From the NCBI GenBank assembly GCA_018292915.2, contig JACVVK020000439.1:286001-350000 (forward strand): a stretch of DNA of 64,000 nucleotides, given 5' to 3'. The notes under the pieces are model-generated. The model made no database searches. It worked only from the letters and a program-made list of their open reading frames with translations, and was not told the DNA's origin. The stretch's first letter is position 1. Every line of letters begins with the position of its first letter. This document shows, one piece after another, positions 23,189 through 34,688 of this stretch. This DNA is from Batillaria attramentaria (lineage: Eukaryota; Mollusca; Gastropoda; Batillariidae). The position numbers and the translations under genes are program-made.

Positions 23189-26100
23189 GGTTGGGGAGGG
23201 GCAATTGGGTAGAAATAAAATGATATAGATGTACTTGCAGTTGATCAGACATCTTTGGTTTCATCCTACATGTGTAACAGACATGATCACTGATCATAAT
23301 TTGCTTGTGTGCAGAATTTTGGCTGCTTTGCCTTGACTGAGTTGTCGCATGGCAGCAACACAAAAGCCATGAGAACAACAGCGACCTATGACCCTAAGAC
23401 TAAGGTGAGTGATGTGTACTGCATGTACAGTTACTAGATGTTGGATATCATTTCAGATCACCTGGATCACGGTGATCAGTAGGGTAACCCAAACAAATGG
23501 TCAGAACTCAGGATTGCGGTGAAGGAATATCACTCGGTAGAAAGTGAGTTGTTCTGTGTACTTTTGTTGTCCACAGGAGTTTGTTCTCAGCACTCCGGAT
23601 TTTGAAGCCACCAAGATCTGGGTAGGGAACCTGGGAAAGATCGCCACGCACGCAGTGGTCTATGCACAGCTCTACACACCAGACGGGGCCTGCCATGGAC
23701 TGCACACATTCGTTGTCCCGATCCGTGACACTCGCTCGCTCATGACTCTCCCTGGGGTCATGGTCGGAGACATGGGGGAGAAACTCGGTCTCAATGGCAT
23801 CGATAACGGGTGAGATGTCTTTGCTTGCCTGGTTAATCTTGTGACATTTCTTGCTGAATTTCTTTCTTCTCCTATTCTCCTTACCAGATAACATGATACT
23901 ATAGGAATACCACCTTTTACCCTCATGTAACTTCAGCCATGTAACCTGTTACGAAGTAACAAGGGCAATAATCACTTTCAGTTATCCCCCTTCCCCACTT
24001 GGTTACTTGGTACCTAACATTCTACCATCAGTCTTCTCACCTGGCTGATGAAAACATCGATCCTGGTCTCTCTCTCATGCAACACCATGCTTATTCCCTT
24101 GATCAAAGCAATTTTAATATCTTTACAGTTAAGAATATAAATTTACAGTTTGTTTAGACCCAAGACACAAAAATATTAGTTTTGACAGCATTTTTAAAAC
24201 ATCTCAGTCAAAAACATCTTTAGAAATTCCTTAGACTTTATTCTTGCTGTGCACTAGTTTGTGATCAGTAAAAGTGTCTATCGAGCAAAGTCACTTTCAA
24301 CTGAATGACACACAGTAATCTGTGATACGTACTGTTTCTTTTTAGTTTTGTTGCTTTCAACAATGTCCGTATACCACGGGAAAATCTGCTGGAAAAATTC
24401 GGAGACGTTTCCCCGGAAGGGAAATACATCACTCCATTCAAGGTAAGCCATGTTTGTTAGTTTGTTTGTTTGTTGTTTGGCTGGTTTGCCCTTTCTCATC
24501 ATTCTTTCCAATGGAACTTGTGAAAAACTATCATATAATACACATTATATTATTGAGGGTTCCCTGCCAGAAGGTAATATTGATACAGAAAGAAAGAAGA
24601 GAGATACATGTAGTATGTTCTGGCAGGGATCCCTGTATATATGTAACCGTGTGCAGGCAAGGGACTCAACGCAGTGGTCGCTTTGACTTGTGTTGGTTTA
24701 TTTACGTCCAGGAACAACAGTGCAGAATGAGAATTGCATAGAGTGTGATGGCGGAAAATCTGGAACACATGGTCTCTCCTAAGAGTGGGGCTTGACAAAG
24801 AAAACCGTAACAGCAAACTAACTCCGGCGACGTCCTCTCTGGCCACGTACACTCAAACTGAAAGACGCGCGGCCAGTGGACCACCCGGCTTATGTAGGCG
24901 GGTGGATTACATAATGTACATCCGGTGACGCCATGCGACGTCACGGGACTACACAATGGGCCGGAAGGGGGAAACAAAGGCACGGCCATGTGGGGAGAAG
25001 GGGAGACATTACAGCCTAGCCAAACAAAGGAAAACAACAGAAAAGACATTGCAACAAAAAAATAACAGTAAATAGGGGCCGTGTATGACCCGATCTCATA
25101 TAATGTGATGTACACTATCTATGTTATTTAGGACCCCAATAAGCGATTTGGAGCCTCACTTGGGGCGCTTTCAGGGGGCAGAGTGGGAATCACCTCCATG
25201 TGCGCAACAAACCTGCAAAATGCTGTCACTATTTCCGTGCGCTACTCTGCCGTTCGTCGTCAGTTCGGCCCCAAAGAAGATGAGATTCCTGTGATTGAAT
25301 ACCAGCTGCAGGTAACTTACTGAGTTACTTTTTTCCCTCTGATTTCAGGATTCTCATTCATGGATGAAGTCAGAAAGCCTTGTCAGTATAGCGCACAATC
25401 AGAAATGTTGCATGTTTCATCTGGCCTTTGGGTGAAGTTGGTCATTTTCATTAACCATCACAATTAGTGTACATTTTAATTTATGTACTTATTGATAAGT
25501 TTATATCGTTTACAGCAATGGCGGCTACTACCGTACGTGGCTGCGGCTTATGCGATGGAGATTTTTTCCCTGTCGTTCTTCATGGATTTTGTGAATGTGC
25601 GTGTGGCACTCTTGATGGGGGACAAGAGTGAGAGACAGGTAAGAAAACACAACAGGTGTGTCATATTACATGTACTCATAAGTAGTGTGGACCCGTAGAC
25701 CGACCTGTGTCGGTCAGTCTACTTCAGTTCCATTTCTGTACGTAGGGAAATGTAGGTGTGTGTATTGGTCAGTCTACTTCAGTTCCGTTTCTGTATATAG
25801 GGAAATGTAGGTATGTGTATTGGTCAGTCTACTTCAGTTCCGTTTCTGTATATAGGGAAATGTAGGTGTGTGTATTGGTCAGTCTACTTCAGTTCCGTTT
25901 CTGTATATATAGGGAAATGTAGGTATGTGTATTGGTCAGTCTACTTCAGTTCCGTTTCTGTATATAGGGAAATGTATGTATGTATTGGTCAGTCTACTTC
26001 AGTTCCGTTTCTGTATATATAGGGAAATGTATACATGTATGTATTGGTCAGTCTACTTCAGTTCCGTTTCTGTATGTAGGGAAATGTAGGTGTGTGTATT

Positions 26101-29100
26101 GGTCAGTCTACTTCAGTTCCGTTTCTGTATATAGGGAATTGTAGGTATGTGTATTGGTCAGTCTACTTCAGTTCCGTTTCTGTATATAGGGAATTGTAGG
26201 TGTGTGTATTGGTCAGTCTACTTCAGTTCCGTTTCTGTATATATAGGGAATTGTAGGTATGTGTATTGGTCAGTCTACTTCAGTTCCGTTTCTGTATATA
26301 GGGAAATGTAGGTGTGTGTATTGGTCAGTCTACTTCAGTTCCGTTTCTGTATATAGGGAAATGTAGGTGTGTGTATTGGTCAGTCTACTTCAGTTCCGAT
26401 TCTGTATATAGGGAAATGTAGGTGTGTGTATTGGTCAGTCTACTTCAGTTCCGTTTCTGTATATAGGGAAATGTAGGCTGCATATGTGGGATGGAGTTCA
26501 TCAATCATTATTTTTCTTCCCCATTATCAATTTTCTGTAATTTTATTTTTCTGTGTGTGTGCTGTTTTCTGTGTCTCTATCGGCAGCCTACTTTTTGTTT
26601 TTTGTCTATGTTTTTTGTTCAGAAGATGCACGCTTGCTGTATATGGTGAATGCGAAATAATTTGCAGTCAGCTTTATGAGTAGGTGATGCTCGTTTCAGG
26701 CTGAACTTGGACGAGAGGTTCATGCATTGTCCTGTGCGAGCAAGCCTCTGTCCAGCTGGACAGCTCGAGACGCCATTCAGGAAAGTCGCGAAGCCTGTGG
26801 AGGACATGGGTATTTCAAAGGTGCATGTCATGTTTTGTGTTTGTTTTTCATTGATCCTACAGATTTTGCTCCAGTTTTAAACAGCATTATTAATAATAAT
26901 AATAATAATAATGAGGATTTGTCTGGCACCCAACCTCCTGCTGGAGCTCTGGGCGCCTCACAATAGTAGGGTGGAGATACAGTACATACATATATACTGT
27001 ATGAAATACGTCACATTACATACAGTTACACATGATATACACGTCACATACACGTTACATACACACAGCTATGATACATCCTGACACAACAACCTAAAAT
27101 GACAATGATGATAGCAGTGATGATAAAGAAGTTAGTCTGTATAATACTGCCGGAAGAAATAAGACTTTAAAGCGACTTTAAAAGAGTCCGTTGACTCTAT
27201 TACAGTGTTAATAGTCTTTTATCTGTAGCCTGTTTTAAAATAACATTTAACATTTCACATAGAACATTGTCTTCAGACCCATGCAATAGCTCAGTTCATT
27301 ATATGTGATCTTAATATAAAATAAATCAAATAATCCAAGCATCAAATTGATTTGTATCGCCACTCGAGCTATGGTCATGCTTTTGCTGTGTGCAGTGGCT
27401 TGTTTCTGCTCAGTCACATTCTTGTGCAGTACCGATTATTACTTCTTGATTGTACTGGGTTGGTTTACAGTGAACCGACTTGGTGTTCTACGCGATGACC
27501 ATGACCCCAACTGTACTTACGAGGGTGATAACAACGTTATCCTCCAGCAAACCAGTAACTACCTCCTGTCTGTTCTCAACACCGTCAGACAGAAACCAGG
27601 TCAGTGAGAGTTTATCACCGGCTCTGTCCTCAGCTGTTCTTCTCAGGAAAGCTATGCATAATTTGTTGTTCAAGCAAAATGTGATGCCTTTTCACTTTTT
27701 TCTATTTTTAGTTAAAAATTGTCAAATTGGTTGTTTTTTTGGGGGGGGGGGGGGGTTGGGGGTCCGACCTTTTTTTTTTTCTTTTCCGTCTTTCTTTCTT
27801 TTTATTTTTTTTCTCTTTCTTTTCTTTCCTTCTTTTCTTTTCTTTTAATTTTAGTATCCTTATTACTATTGTTATTATAATTTTCAAGTGTTGCTCGACG
27901 TTTGTTACGATGTAAATACATCCACGTATCTAGAGAAGGTTGCCTGTACTGATATAACTGTGTATGTGTGTAAACCCCAAAGTATGAATGTTTGTTCTAT
28001 ACATGTCAGATATACCCCCCCCCCCAAAAAAAAAAAAAAAACCGAATTAAAAAAAAAAATTGTCAATTTGGAGTGTGTGTGTGTGTGTGTGTGTGTGTGT
28101 CAGTGAGTGTGAGTGTTTTTTTTAAAACTTTCCATTTCATTCATTTGTGTGAGCAGGCCAGCCACTTGATACACCCCTGGGTAGTGTGGATTTTCTGGGT
28201 AAACTGGACACACTACTGACCACAAGGTTCCGGGCTCGCACAGTTGATGACTGCATGGACCCTACAGGTAACTGTTACAATCCATCAGTGTAACATAGAC
28301 ATTCAGAAGTTTCTGCTGTGGTTTGCTTTTCAGCGTGTTAGTGAACAGGTCACAGTGAGCCCAGGGGAACCAGTTAAGCTTAACCCTAACCCAACTCAAA
28401 GTATGTTTCCCAAAGTCCTGAAATAAAAGCCGGCCAAACCTAAACCCCAATCATTTCGTTTGCCTTGCGCTAAATGTTATCTGTTTGGAAAGTGAACATC
28501 ACAAATTATGCCCACTGAAGTCCAAACCTGAATGTGAATCAGGAATTTCAGTTCGCAACTACCCCATGTAGCTGTGCCAATCTGTACCAACGTGTCTAAA
28601 GTTTGTAGTGTATGTGTACTATAGAGAAAATTAGCAACTGATCAAAGTGGGCACCACCTCCGGTCAGCTGTAACGTGCGACCATTGTGAAGTGATATTTC
28701 TTTCTGTCTGTCACCCACCCCAGTGTGTCTTGATGCATACAAGTGGCTCGTGTGTCGTCTACTGGTGGACAGCGACCAGAGAGTCAAGAGTCAGCTGGCC
28801 AGTGGCAAAGACGGATTCACCGCTCGCAATGACAGTCAGACGTATTTCTGTCGCTCTCTGGCACTGGCGTACATCGAGGTAATTTTTGCCTGTAGATCAG
28901 CCATTTCACTTGTATATACCACAGGTGCCGATCCCATCCTGCTGTCCATGTCATTTAAAGAAATTGCATTCTCACACACTTGCTGAGTTAATGTTTGCAT
29001 GTTTGTATGCTTCACTTTCAACACGACTTCATTCAGCACAGTCATCAATGTGTCGTCCTGTTTTGTGTTGTCAGGTTTGTGGCTGCCAAAACAAAGGTAC

Positions 29101-30276
29101 TGGGTACATGCACCTATCATAAGGCTTGTGACATGAATAGTATATTGTGAACGCATGTAACATAATCCCATATAGTGCCCCACAAGCACCGTGGTGTAGT
29201 GAGGGTAACCTGCATTTTGTTCTGTGTTCCACCCCACAGCATGAGGTTCTGCGGAGGTTCATCGCCACCCTGACGGAGAAGAACGGAGAGGAGACCCCAG
29301 GTGATCTGCAGCCAGTGCTGCGTGGCATGTGTGCCTTGTATGGGCTGTGGAGCCTGGAGAAACACCTGGCCACTCTCTATCAGGGTGAGGGAACAAGCGC
29401 ACAGTTAGCTGACATGGTTACTGTGGTATGGTTTTGTCAGCAGCATACGCTGTACACTAATAATAATGAAAATAGTAATACCGTAGTGATAATATGCAGC
29501 CCCCCCCCCCCCCCCTTTTTTTTTAAAACTACTTTATTGTCCCTTTCGGGAAATTGGGCCTGCTTCCCCCAGCTTATCCTCTGGGAGACCTAAGCACTGA
29601 AAAGAGAAGATGAGAAAACTAATGATACACAGATACAATGTCAGATTAAAAAAGGAAAAGTATTCACACATAAGAACAAACGAAAGACAAGAAAAGAAAA
29701 AAAAGAGAAAAGGGCATGCTTGGGACAGCAGAGAGACAATACATGTATAACACTGAGTTGAAAAGAAAATTCCATCTTTTGTCGTAGGTGGCTACATCAG
29801 CGGTAGTGATCCCCCTCGCATCATCCGTGAGGCCATCTTGAGGTTGTGTTCAGAGCTGAAGGATGACGCTGTGGCCCTGGTGGATGTCCTTGCTCCTCCA
29901 GATTTCATCCTCAACTCCCCAATCGGGGCCTCAAATGGAGAGGTAAGTACACATATTCTCCTATGATGAAGGTATTTGTCAGTGATGGTTGTGAGCAGCC
30001 CTGTATGCATTGATATGATGTAATTTTCTCAGTGTGCAAGTGAAAAGGAGGGGAGGAGGGGATGGTGGGTGCACTAGGTGAAAAGTGTTTCGCATCTGGA
30101 GATCTCATGATTCTGGCATTATATGATTTGCTGCATTCTAATGATAACTGTGTTGCCAGATCTACAAGAACCTGTATGGGGCGATGCTACAGGGAGAGAA
30201 CGTGTTGGAGAGACCGTCATACTGGCGCGACTTTGTCAACACACCTGTCAAGGGAAGTCTGCCCTCCAAGTTGTGA
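21382..30276 (+). CDS. ACOX3: Peroxisomal acyl-CoA oxidase 3 (branched-chain/pristanoyl-CoA oxidase), 16 exons
   Basis: Flavoenzyme of peroxisomal beta-oxidation that desaturates acyl-CoA to trans-2-enoyl-CoA and passes electrons to O2, giving H2O2. Exons: 21382-21603, 21916-22146, 22258-22371, 22912-22986, 23315-23404, 23577-23809, 24346-24442, 25132-25311, 25516-25638, 26700-26820, 27471-27599, 28157-28267, 28724-28878, 29240-29384, 29788-29942, 30160-30276. All have AG/GT borders and phases agree throughout, giving 765 aa. Landmarks: FAD/substrate region [17 protein letters not shown] (about 216-232); [21 protein letters not shown] with [19 protein letters not shown], where the Glu of TYEGDN (about 513) is the expected catalytic base; C-terminal SLPSKL, a PTS1. 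Order and sequence follow human ACOX3 closely, except exon 3 (38 codons), which has no vertebrate counterpart. The start is the first in-frame ATG before a DLRSKQ leader. Confidence 0.96.
22403..22911. repeat. 42-bp minisatellite carrying 3' splice-site copies
   Basis: About 12 copies of a 42-bp unit containing CTCTTGCTGCAGATGCTAGG. The last copy supplies the real acceptor and first codon of ACOX3 exon 4 (TTGCTGCAG|ATG at 22911/22912). Each upstream copy therefore repeats a potential 3' splice site. Confidence 0.93.
23098..23187. repeat. (TG)n microsatellite
   Basis: A nearly pure GT tract of about 90 bases in ACOX3 intron 4. Confidence 0.97.
24642..25061 (-). mobile_element. Probable solo LTR
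   Basis: A GC-richer block of about 420 bp in ACOX3 intron 7. On minus it has promoter-like TACATAAGCCGGGTGG and, further 3', an AATAAA (complement of TTTATT near 24699). Ends are TGTAAC.. on plus and ..TAACA, as for LTRs. No internal coding region or second copy is in the window, and I found no convincing target duplication. Boundaries are approximate. Confidence 0.5.
25700..26475. repeat. 55-bp minisatellite, about 14 copies
   Basis: The word TTGGTCAGTCTACTTCAGTT recurs about every 55 bp from 25710 to 26460 in ACOX3 intron 9, with few substitutions between copies, so the array is young. Confidence 0.95.
26885..27130. repeat. (AAT)n followed by low-complexity intronic repeat
   Basis: An AAT/AATAAT tract near 26888-26912, then GGGCGCCTCACAATA and a series of TACA(C)ATAC-rich words to about 27075. 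It looks like the 3' part of a dispersed repeat, but I cannot name the family. Confidence 0.4.
29499..29780. repeat. Dispersed repeat with TTTATTGTCCCTTTCGGGAAATT block
   Basis: In ACOX3 intron 14, a poly-C/poly-T run is followed by CCCTTTCGGGAAATTGGGCC and then an A-rich stretch. The block is echoed at 37737-37770 (ATTAATCCCTTCCGGGAAATT), so both are probably copies of one repeat family. Confidence 0.45.
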
Positions 30277-31477
30277 GACATTTTGACAAGGCGTTCGTCT
30301 GACCAAGAGATAGAGAGCGTTGTTCACATGACGCAACATTTCCAGTTTGTTGGACACAGGATATTTTACACCTGACTTTGCAGGGATCAAAACTATGACT
30401 TCGCTGACCTTTCATGACTTGGTGAAATCTTCTTTGTGTGTGTGCAAATGTAGTCCTTGCTTTATTTTTTAACATCTCAAAATTTGCTCTATTTTGTAGT
30501 TGCCATTGCTAGCGGTTAGGAATTGTTCCTGCATTCATCGTAATACTCAAGCACTTTGAAGCTCAGCTGGTGTTGAAGGTCTAAAGCATGGTACTAACTG
30601 GGCAAGTTTATGAGACAGCTGTTGCCCGGGCAACTGTGAAAGTGGTTTCGTCTACTAACTTCCAAAACCACACTGCAGCTCTGGCAGCTCTTTCCGTCAG
30701 ACAAGTGACATTTTTTTTTTTTTTTTTTTTTGCCTGAAGACATTGACGTCATTTAGGATATTGAGGACTATGTACATTTGTGAAAAGTGTACAGCCTGTG
30801 TGTTTGAAAGGTTGCCGGATAAAACTTTGCCACGATATGAGTTTTCTCAACTAAGTTTCCCCCATTGTACATGTACTTGCCTGGGGGATTGCCTGACACA
30901 TGTTTTGAACAGGAACTGCAGAGACTGCACAAAAGGCAATTAGTTCTACCCTAGATCGACCCTCTTGTCTTGTATGACAGAATAGCGTACCTGCACTCCA
31001 CTTTACACCAAACTTCCTTAGCTTCTCAACAATGTTGAGACGAGCAGCTAATTTTGATTGCTGTCTTTGTGGTGGGGGTTTGAGCGCTCCTCAGGCATGG
31101 TTGCCGCTTTCAAGGACCTAGAAATACTTTTGTTTGGTTCTGAGTAAAAGAACGCGGTGGCCAGAAAGTTTTTCTGAAATTTTTTGTGCGGTAAAAACTT
31201 GGATCGGAGATTTGTTTCCACATGTTTCTCAAATGGTGATTGCAGTGTGTTGACCCCAAAATCCAGTGCACTGTGGCTCGCTCAGTAGCGCGCTTTATGG
31301 ATGATGTTGTTGAGTTTCATTCAGTACCATTTGGACGGTTAAGTGAAACAGGAAAATCCAAATGAGAACGCAAATTTAGGCACAACATACACGTGACAAT
31401 TACTATTTGATGGGATTGAAATTGGTTGATGCGAAAAATAGAATGTCATGCAGACTGTCTCTGTGAGATGAAAGTAC

Positions 31478-31483
31478 AATAAA
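31478..31483 (+). terminator. Poly(A) signal, ACOX3 (proximal)
   Basis: AATAAA on plus 1.2 kb after the ACOX3 stop. A second AATAAA at 32490-32495 would give a longer 3'UTR. The sequence alone does not tell which is used. Confidence 0.5.
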
Positions 31484-33774
31484 GTTATGATTTGTTGTGT
31501 TGAGATTGATTTTGAAGACTTCATGCCCTATTGCACGTGCAGCACTGCACTTACACATAGCGTACGTAGCTGTGTTATTTTCATCCCTGTCCAAAGGACT
31601 GCTCACTTGTGCTACAACGCAATTTTCTCCTTCACTCTTTAAGAACCAGAGCCTGACCATCCCCTGCCCACCATACGATAAGACTGATTAAAAACAAGCC
31701 ACTACACACCAGTAGGGGGCCACTTCAAACCACCATTACGCAAGGTGTGGACTTTCCTGCTGGGCGTGAGACTGCTGCAGACTGTGTAATGGTATTATTA
31801 TTAATGGTGGCCTCTAATGATGCGAAGATTTCAAGTCAAAATTTGATTTTTGCATGGGTTTTTTTATTTTTTTTTTACGTGAAGCCATCATTGTGTGTGG
31901 ATATGGAACCTAGCGTGTATTGTGTGTGATACTGATTGTCTCCTATTGTGCTCAGGATTAACCGACTGCAGTGAACTGACATTTTCTTGTTTATCAGCAT
32001 TGTTGAGACTGAAATTGAACAATTGGTTGGTTTGTCCCAGTCTTTTGATTATAAGCACGATTTGTATGATTGCATCCATGGGCAAGCGTAAGTGCCAGTT
32101 CCATTGTGATGAATTTGTCCATGTTTATTAAATTATATTTTTTGTGTGCACAGATGATTTGTGATTTGTACAGCTAGTACTGTACGTGTTGTTAGTTTTT
32201 TCACTGTAGATGCTGCATGTTGATTTTCTCTTTACAAGCTAACACCCTATGGTTCAGTTCTAAGCGGTTACAAACTGACGTACCGTATCAGGTTTTAGAA
32301 GTCGAGACATGCTATTTTTTAAAGAATAATTTTCTCTCTTTAAAGAATAATTTTCTCTCTTCTGCTTATGCTTTTCTTAAAGTTTAGTGTTGTCAGTGTC
32401 TTGGTGTATTAAGTATGACAATTAAGTGACATTTTTTTTTTTTTTTTCTGTCTGGAGCACTTTTGTGTCAAAGTTTTGATTTAAATGAAAATAAAGAGCA
32501 TGTTGCCTTGCATGCTGAAGTCACAAGGAAGATATTACATCTATACATGTCTTGTCACAGTTAATTTATATGGGTGTGTGAGTGGGGGGGGGGGGAGGAC
32601 TCAGTCGCTGTTACTACATGACATCGATAACATTGTGACTTGCAAAGTATTTGCATACAAGAATTAGAAAAAAAAATGATATAAGTAAGACTGCCCAGTT
32701 AAAATTCTCTGCAGTCTGCTCAAAAAATGCTATACTGGACATGCACACATGATATATTTAGAACACACTCGGCTCTGCACCGCACCACGAGGGACACCAT
32801 CCTGCAAACTCCGCCGACTGTATCCAGAGCCGTTTGCTTGCTATAGGCTAGTTGATGTACAGTCAACGGCGGAGAAATCAATACCCTTTGAGCTATCGAG
32901 GACGACGTTACCCGGAAGTTCCCCAAAAAAAGGAAACTTTTATTTGCTGCCTTTTTATTCATTAAAATTTACCACGTTTTAGTCATTTAAATGTTGTAGG
33001 ATGTCCGCCTCTGTTTCTTGAAGCGCTCCTTTCTGATACTTTACCGTCCAGAAAAATGCCGGTCTAACTTTTGCAACCACTTGTGAAGAGCACCAGAGGT
33101 TGGCCTGCCCACTTGCTGGGAGAGCGGATGTGAGGCATAAAAAAATCTGTTAAACCCATCAGATATGATAACAGAGGTTGCGCAGAGGAATTGTCAGGTA
33201 AAACGATCGTCGATCCTTATTTGGCACAGCCATTTTTCTCTTTTATCGGACGCTCCTAGTCTTGATCCCTTCTCAAGCGACAGCCTCCCGGATTGTATTC
33301 AGACAAGATCTCTTGCTGTTTCTCATAAATCGGATTTTTACCACATTGATTCCGGTACCCCTGTACTACATGCGTGAACATCCTTGGCATCTGTCTGGGA
33401 GTGGTTAGCTTCCAGGTTTGTGGATGATTTCCGTTGAAACCGTTTCTGTATATTACATTAGCGTTTTATGGCTTCAGTCTGTGTAGTTCTTGAAGCAAGC
33501 GCTGCATTATGCTGGTTTGAGCAGAACAAGTTAGCAGATCGGACAGTTCCTCTCTTGCTGACAGCGGTGGTTTTCCCAGCTTGATATCAGACAGTGTGTA
33601 TACAGTGAAATGGACTCTCATTTTAAGGATGAAGGATTCTTTTAGAGGGCATCTAGTCTTGCAGCTTTTTGTTACAGTTGGCAAAGAAACAATCCTACAA
33701 CAGCAATTCAGTGATTCATCAGTGGAATAACATCAGTCTTTTTTGTTCTTGTATTTCTTTTTCAGTGAAACAAC

Positions 33775-33843
33775 ATGTCGCTAGGCTCTAAGAGGCGCCG
33801 TAGGAAGCTCAGTTCGATGGGCACTATGAGAGACTTACAGTGA
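33775..33843 (+). CDS. 22-residue basic upstream ORF before CUEDC1
   Basis: ATG in a fair context (A at -3) followed by 22 codons, MSLGSKRRRRKLSSMGTMRD.., and TGA. It starts 9 bases after an acceptor-like TTTCTTTTTCAG and about 340 bp before the CUEDC1 ATG. It is very basic. It may be a uORF tuning CUEDC1 translation, or chance. Confidence 0.3.
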   Translation: MSLGSKRRRRKLSSMGTMRDLQ

Positions 33844-34116
33844 CACGTATGGTGACACATACATGTATTATCTACACTACAGTTCAGGTGTTTGAATCAT
33901 CAGTACTACAGCATCTGTTGTCAGCATTTCTCCTGTATTCATGCACTCCACAGTTCTCTGTAAAGGAAAAACACAGCAGGAAATGCCACCACCAGTGCAG
34001 TGTAATGTTACAGACAGTGATTTGTGGTTGTGAAACTGAAAGTTGCAGTAGTTTCATTTGTCAAACTCGGAGTACAACTTTAAAAGACACGAACAGTGGT
34101 AAGTGAAACGGCTAGT

Positions 34117-34516
34117 ATGGCAGACACGGAGTGGATAAACTCACCGGATGGTGGTGGTCAGCGAAGGTCACGTGACCCTACATCTCCACGTCATGCAACT
34201 TTGCCAGTAAGGAATGGAACTGCGTTACCAACTCAACCCACGCCAGACACAGCAACTACAGCTACAACCCCACCAGTGCCCATGCGACAGCTTGAGTTTA
34301 CTCAGGCCATGAATGACTTTCACAACATGTTCCCCTCCATGGACCGGGAAGTGATAGAGGCAGTGCTGCGAGCTAACAACGGGATTGTAGATGCAACGAT
34401 AGACCAGCTGTTAACGATGAGTATTGATAATGATGACGACGACTTGCCAGACCATATTCTACTGTCGGTCCAAAGAGATGTGGCGTTAGAGTCTGGGGGT
34501 CAAAATATGAAAAAGG

Positions 34517-34573
<57 letters not shown>

Positions 34574-34617
34574 CTGTGTGTGTGCGTGCGTGCGTGCGTG
34601 TGAGTGTGTGTGTGTGT

Positions 34618-34688
<71 letters not shown>

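Larger units (their letters stand above)
30277..34116. other. ACOX3 3'UTR, intergenic space and CUEDC1 5' region
   Basis: No long coding frame. Poly(A) signals at 31478-31483 and 32490-32495 give ACOX3 a 3'UTR of 1.2-2.2 kb. A G-run lies at about 32585-32595. The CUEDC1 promoter and 5'UTR should lie between about 32.6 and 34.1 kb. An acceptor-like TTTCTTTTTCAG at 33755-33766 and a donor-like GTG|GTAAGTG at about 34098 suggest 5'UTR splicing. Confidence 0.55.
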
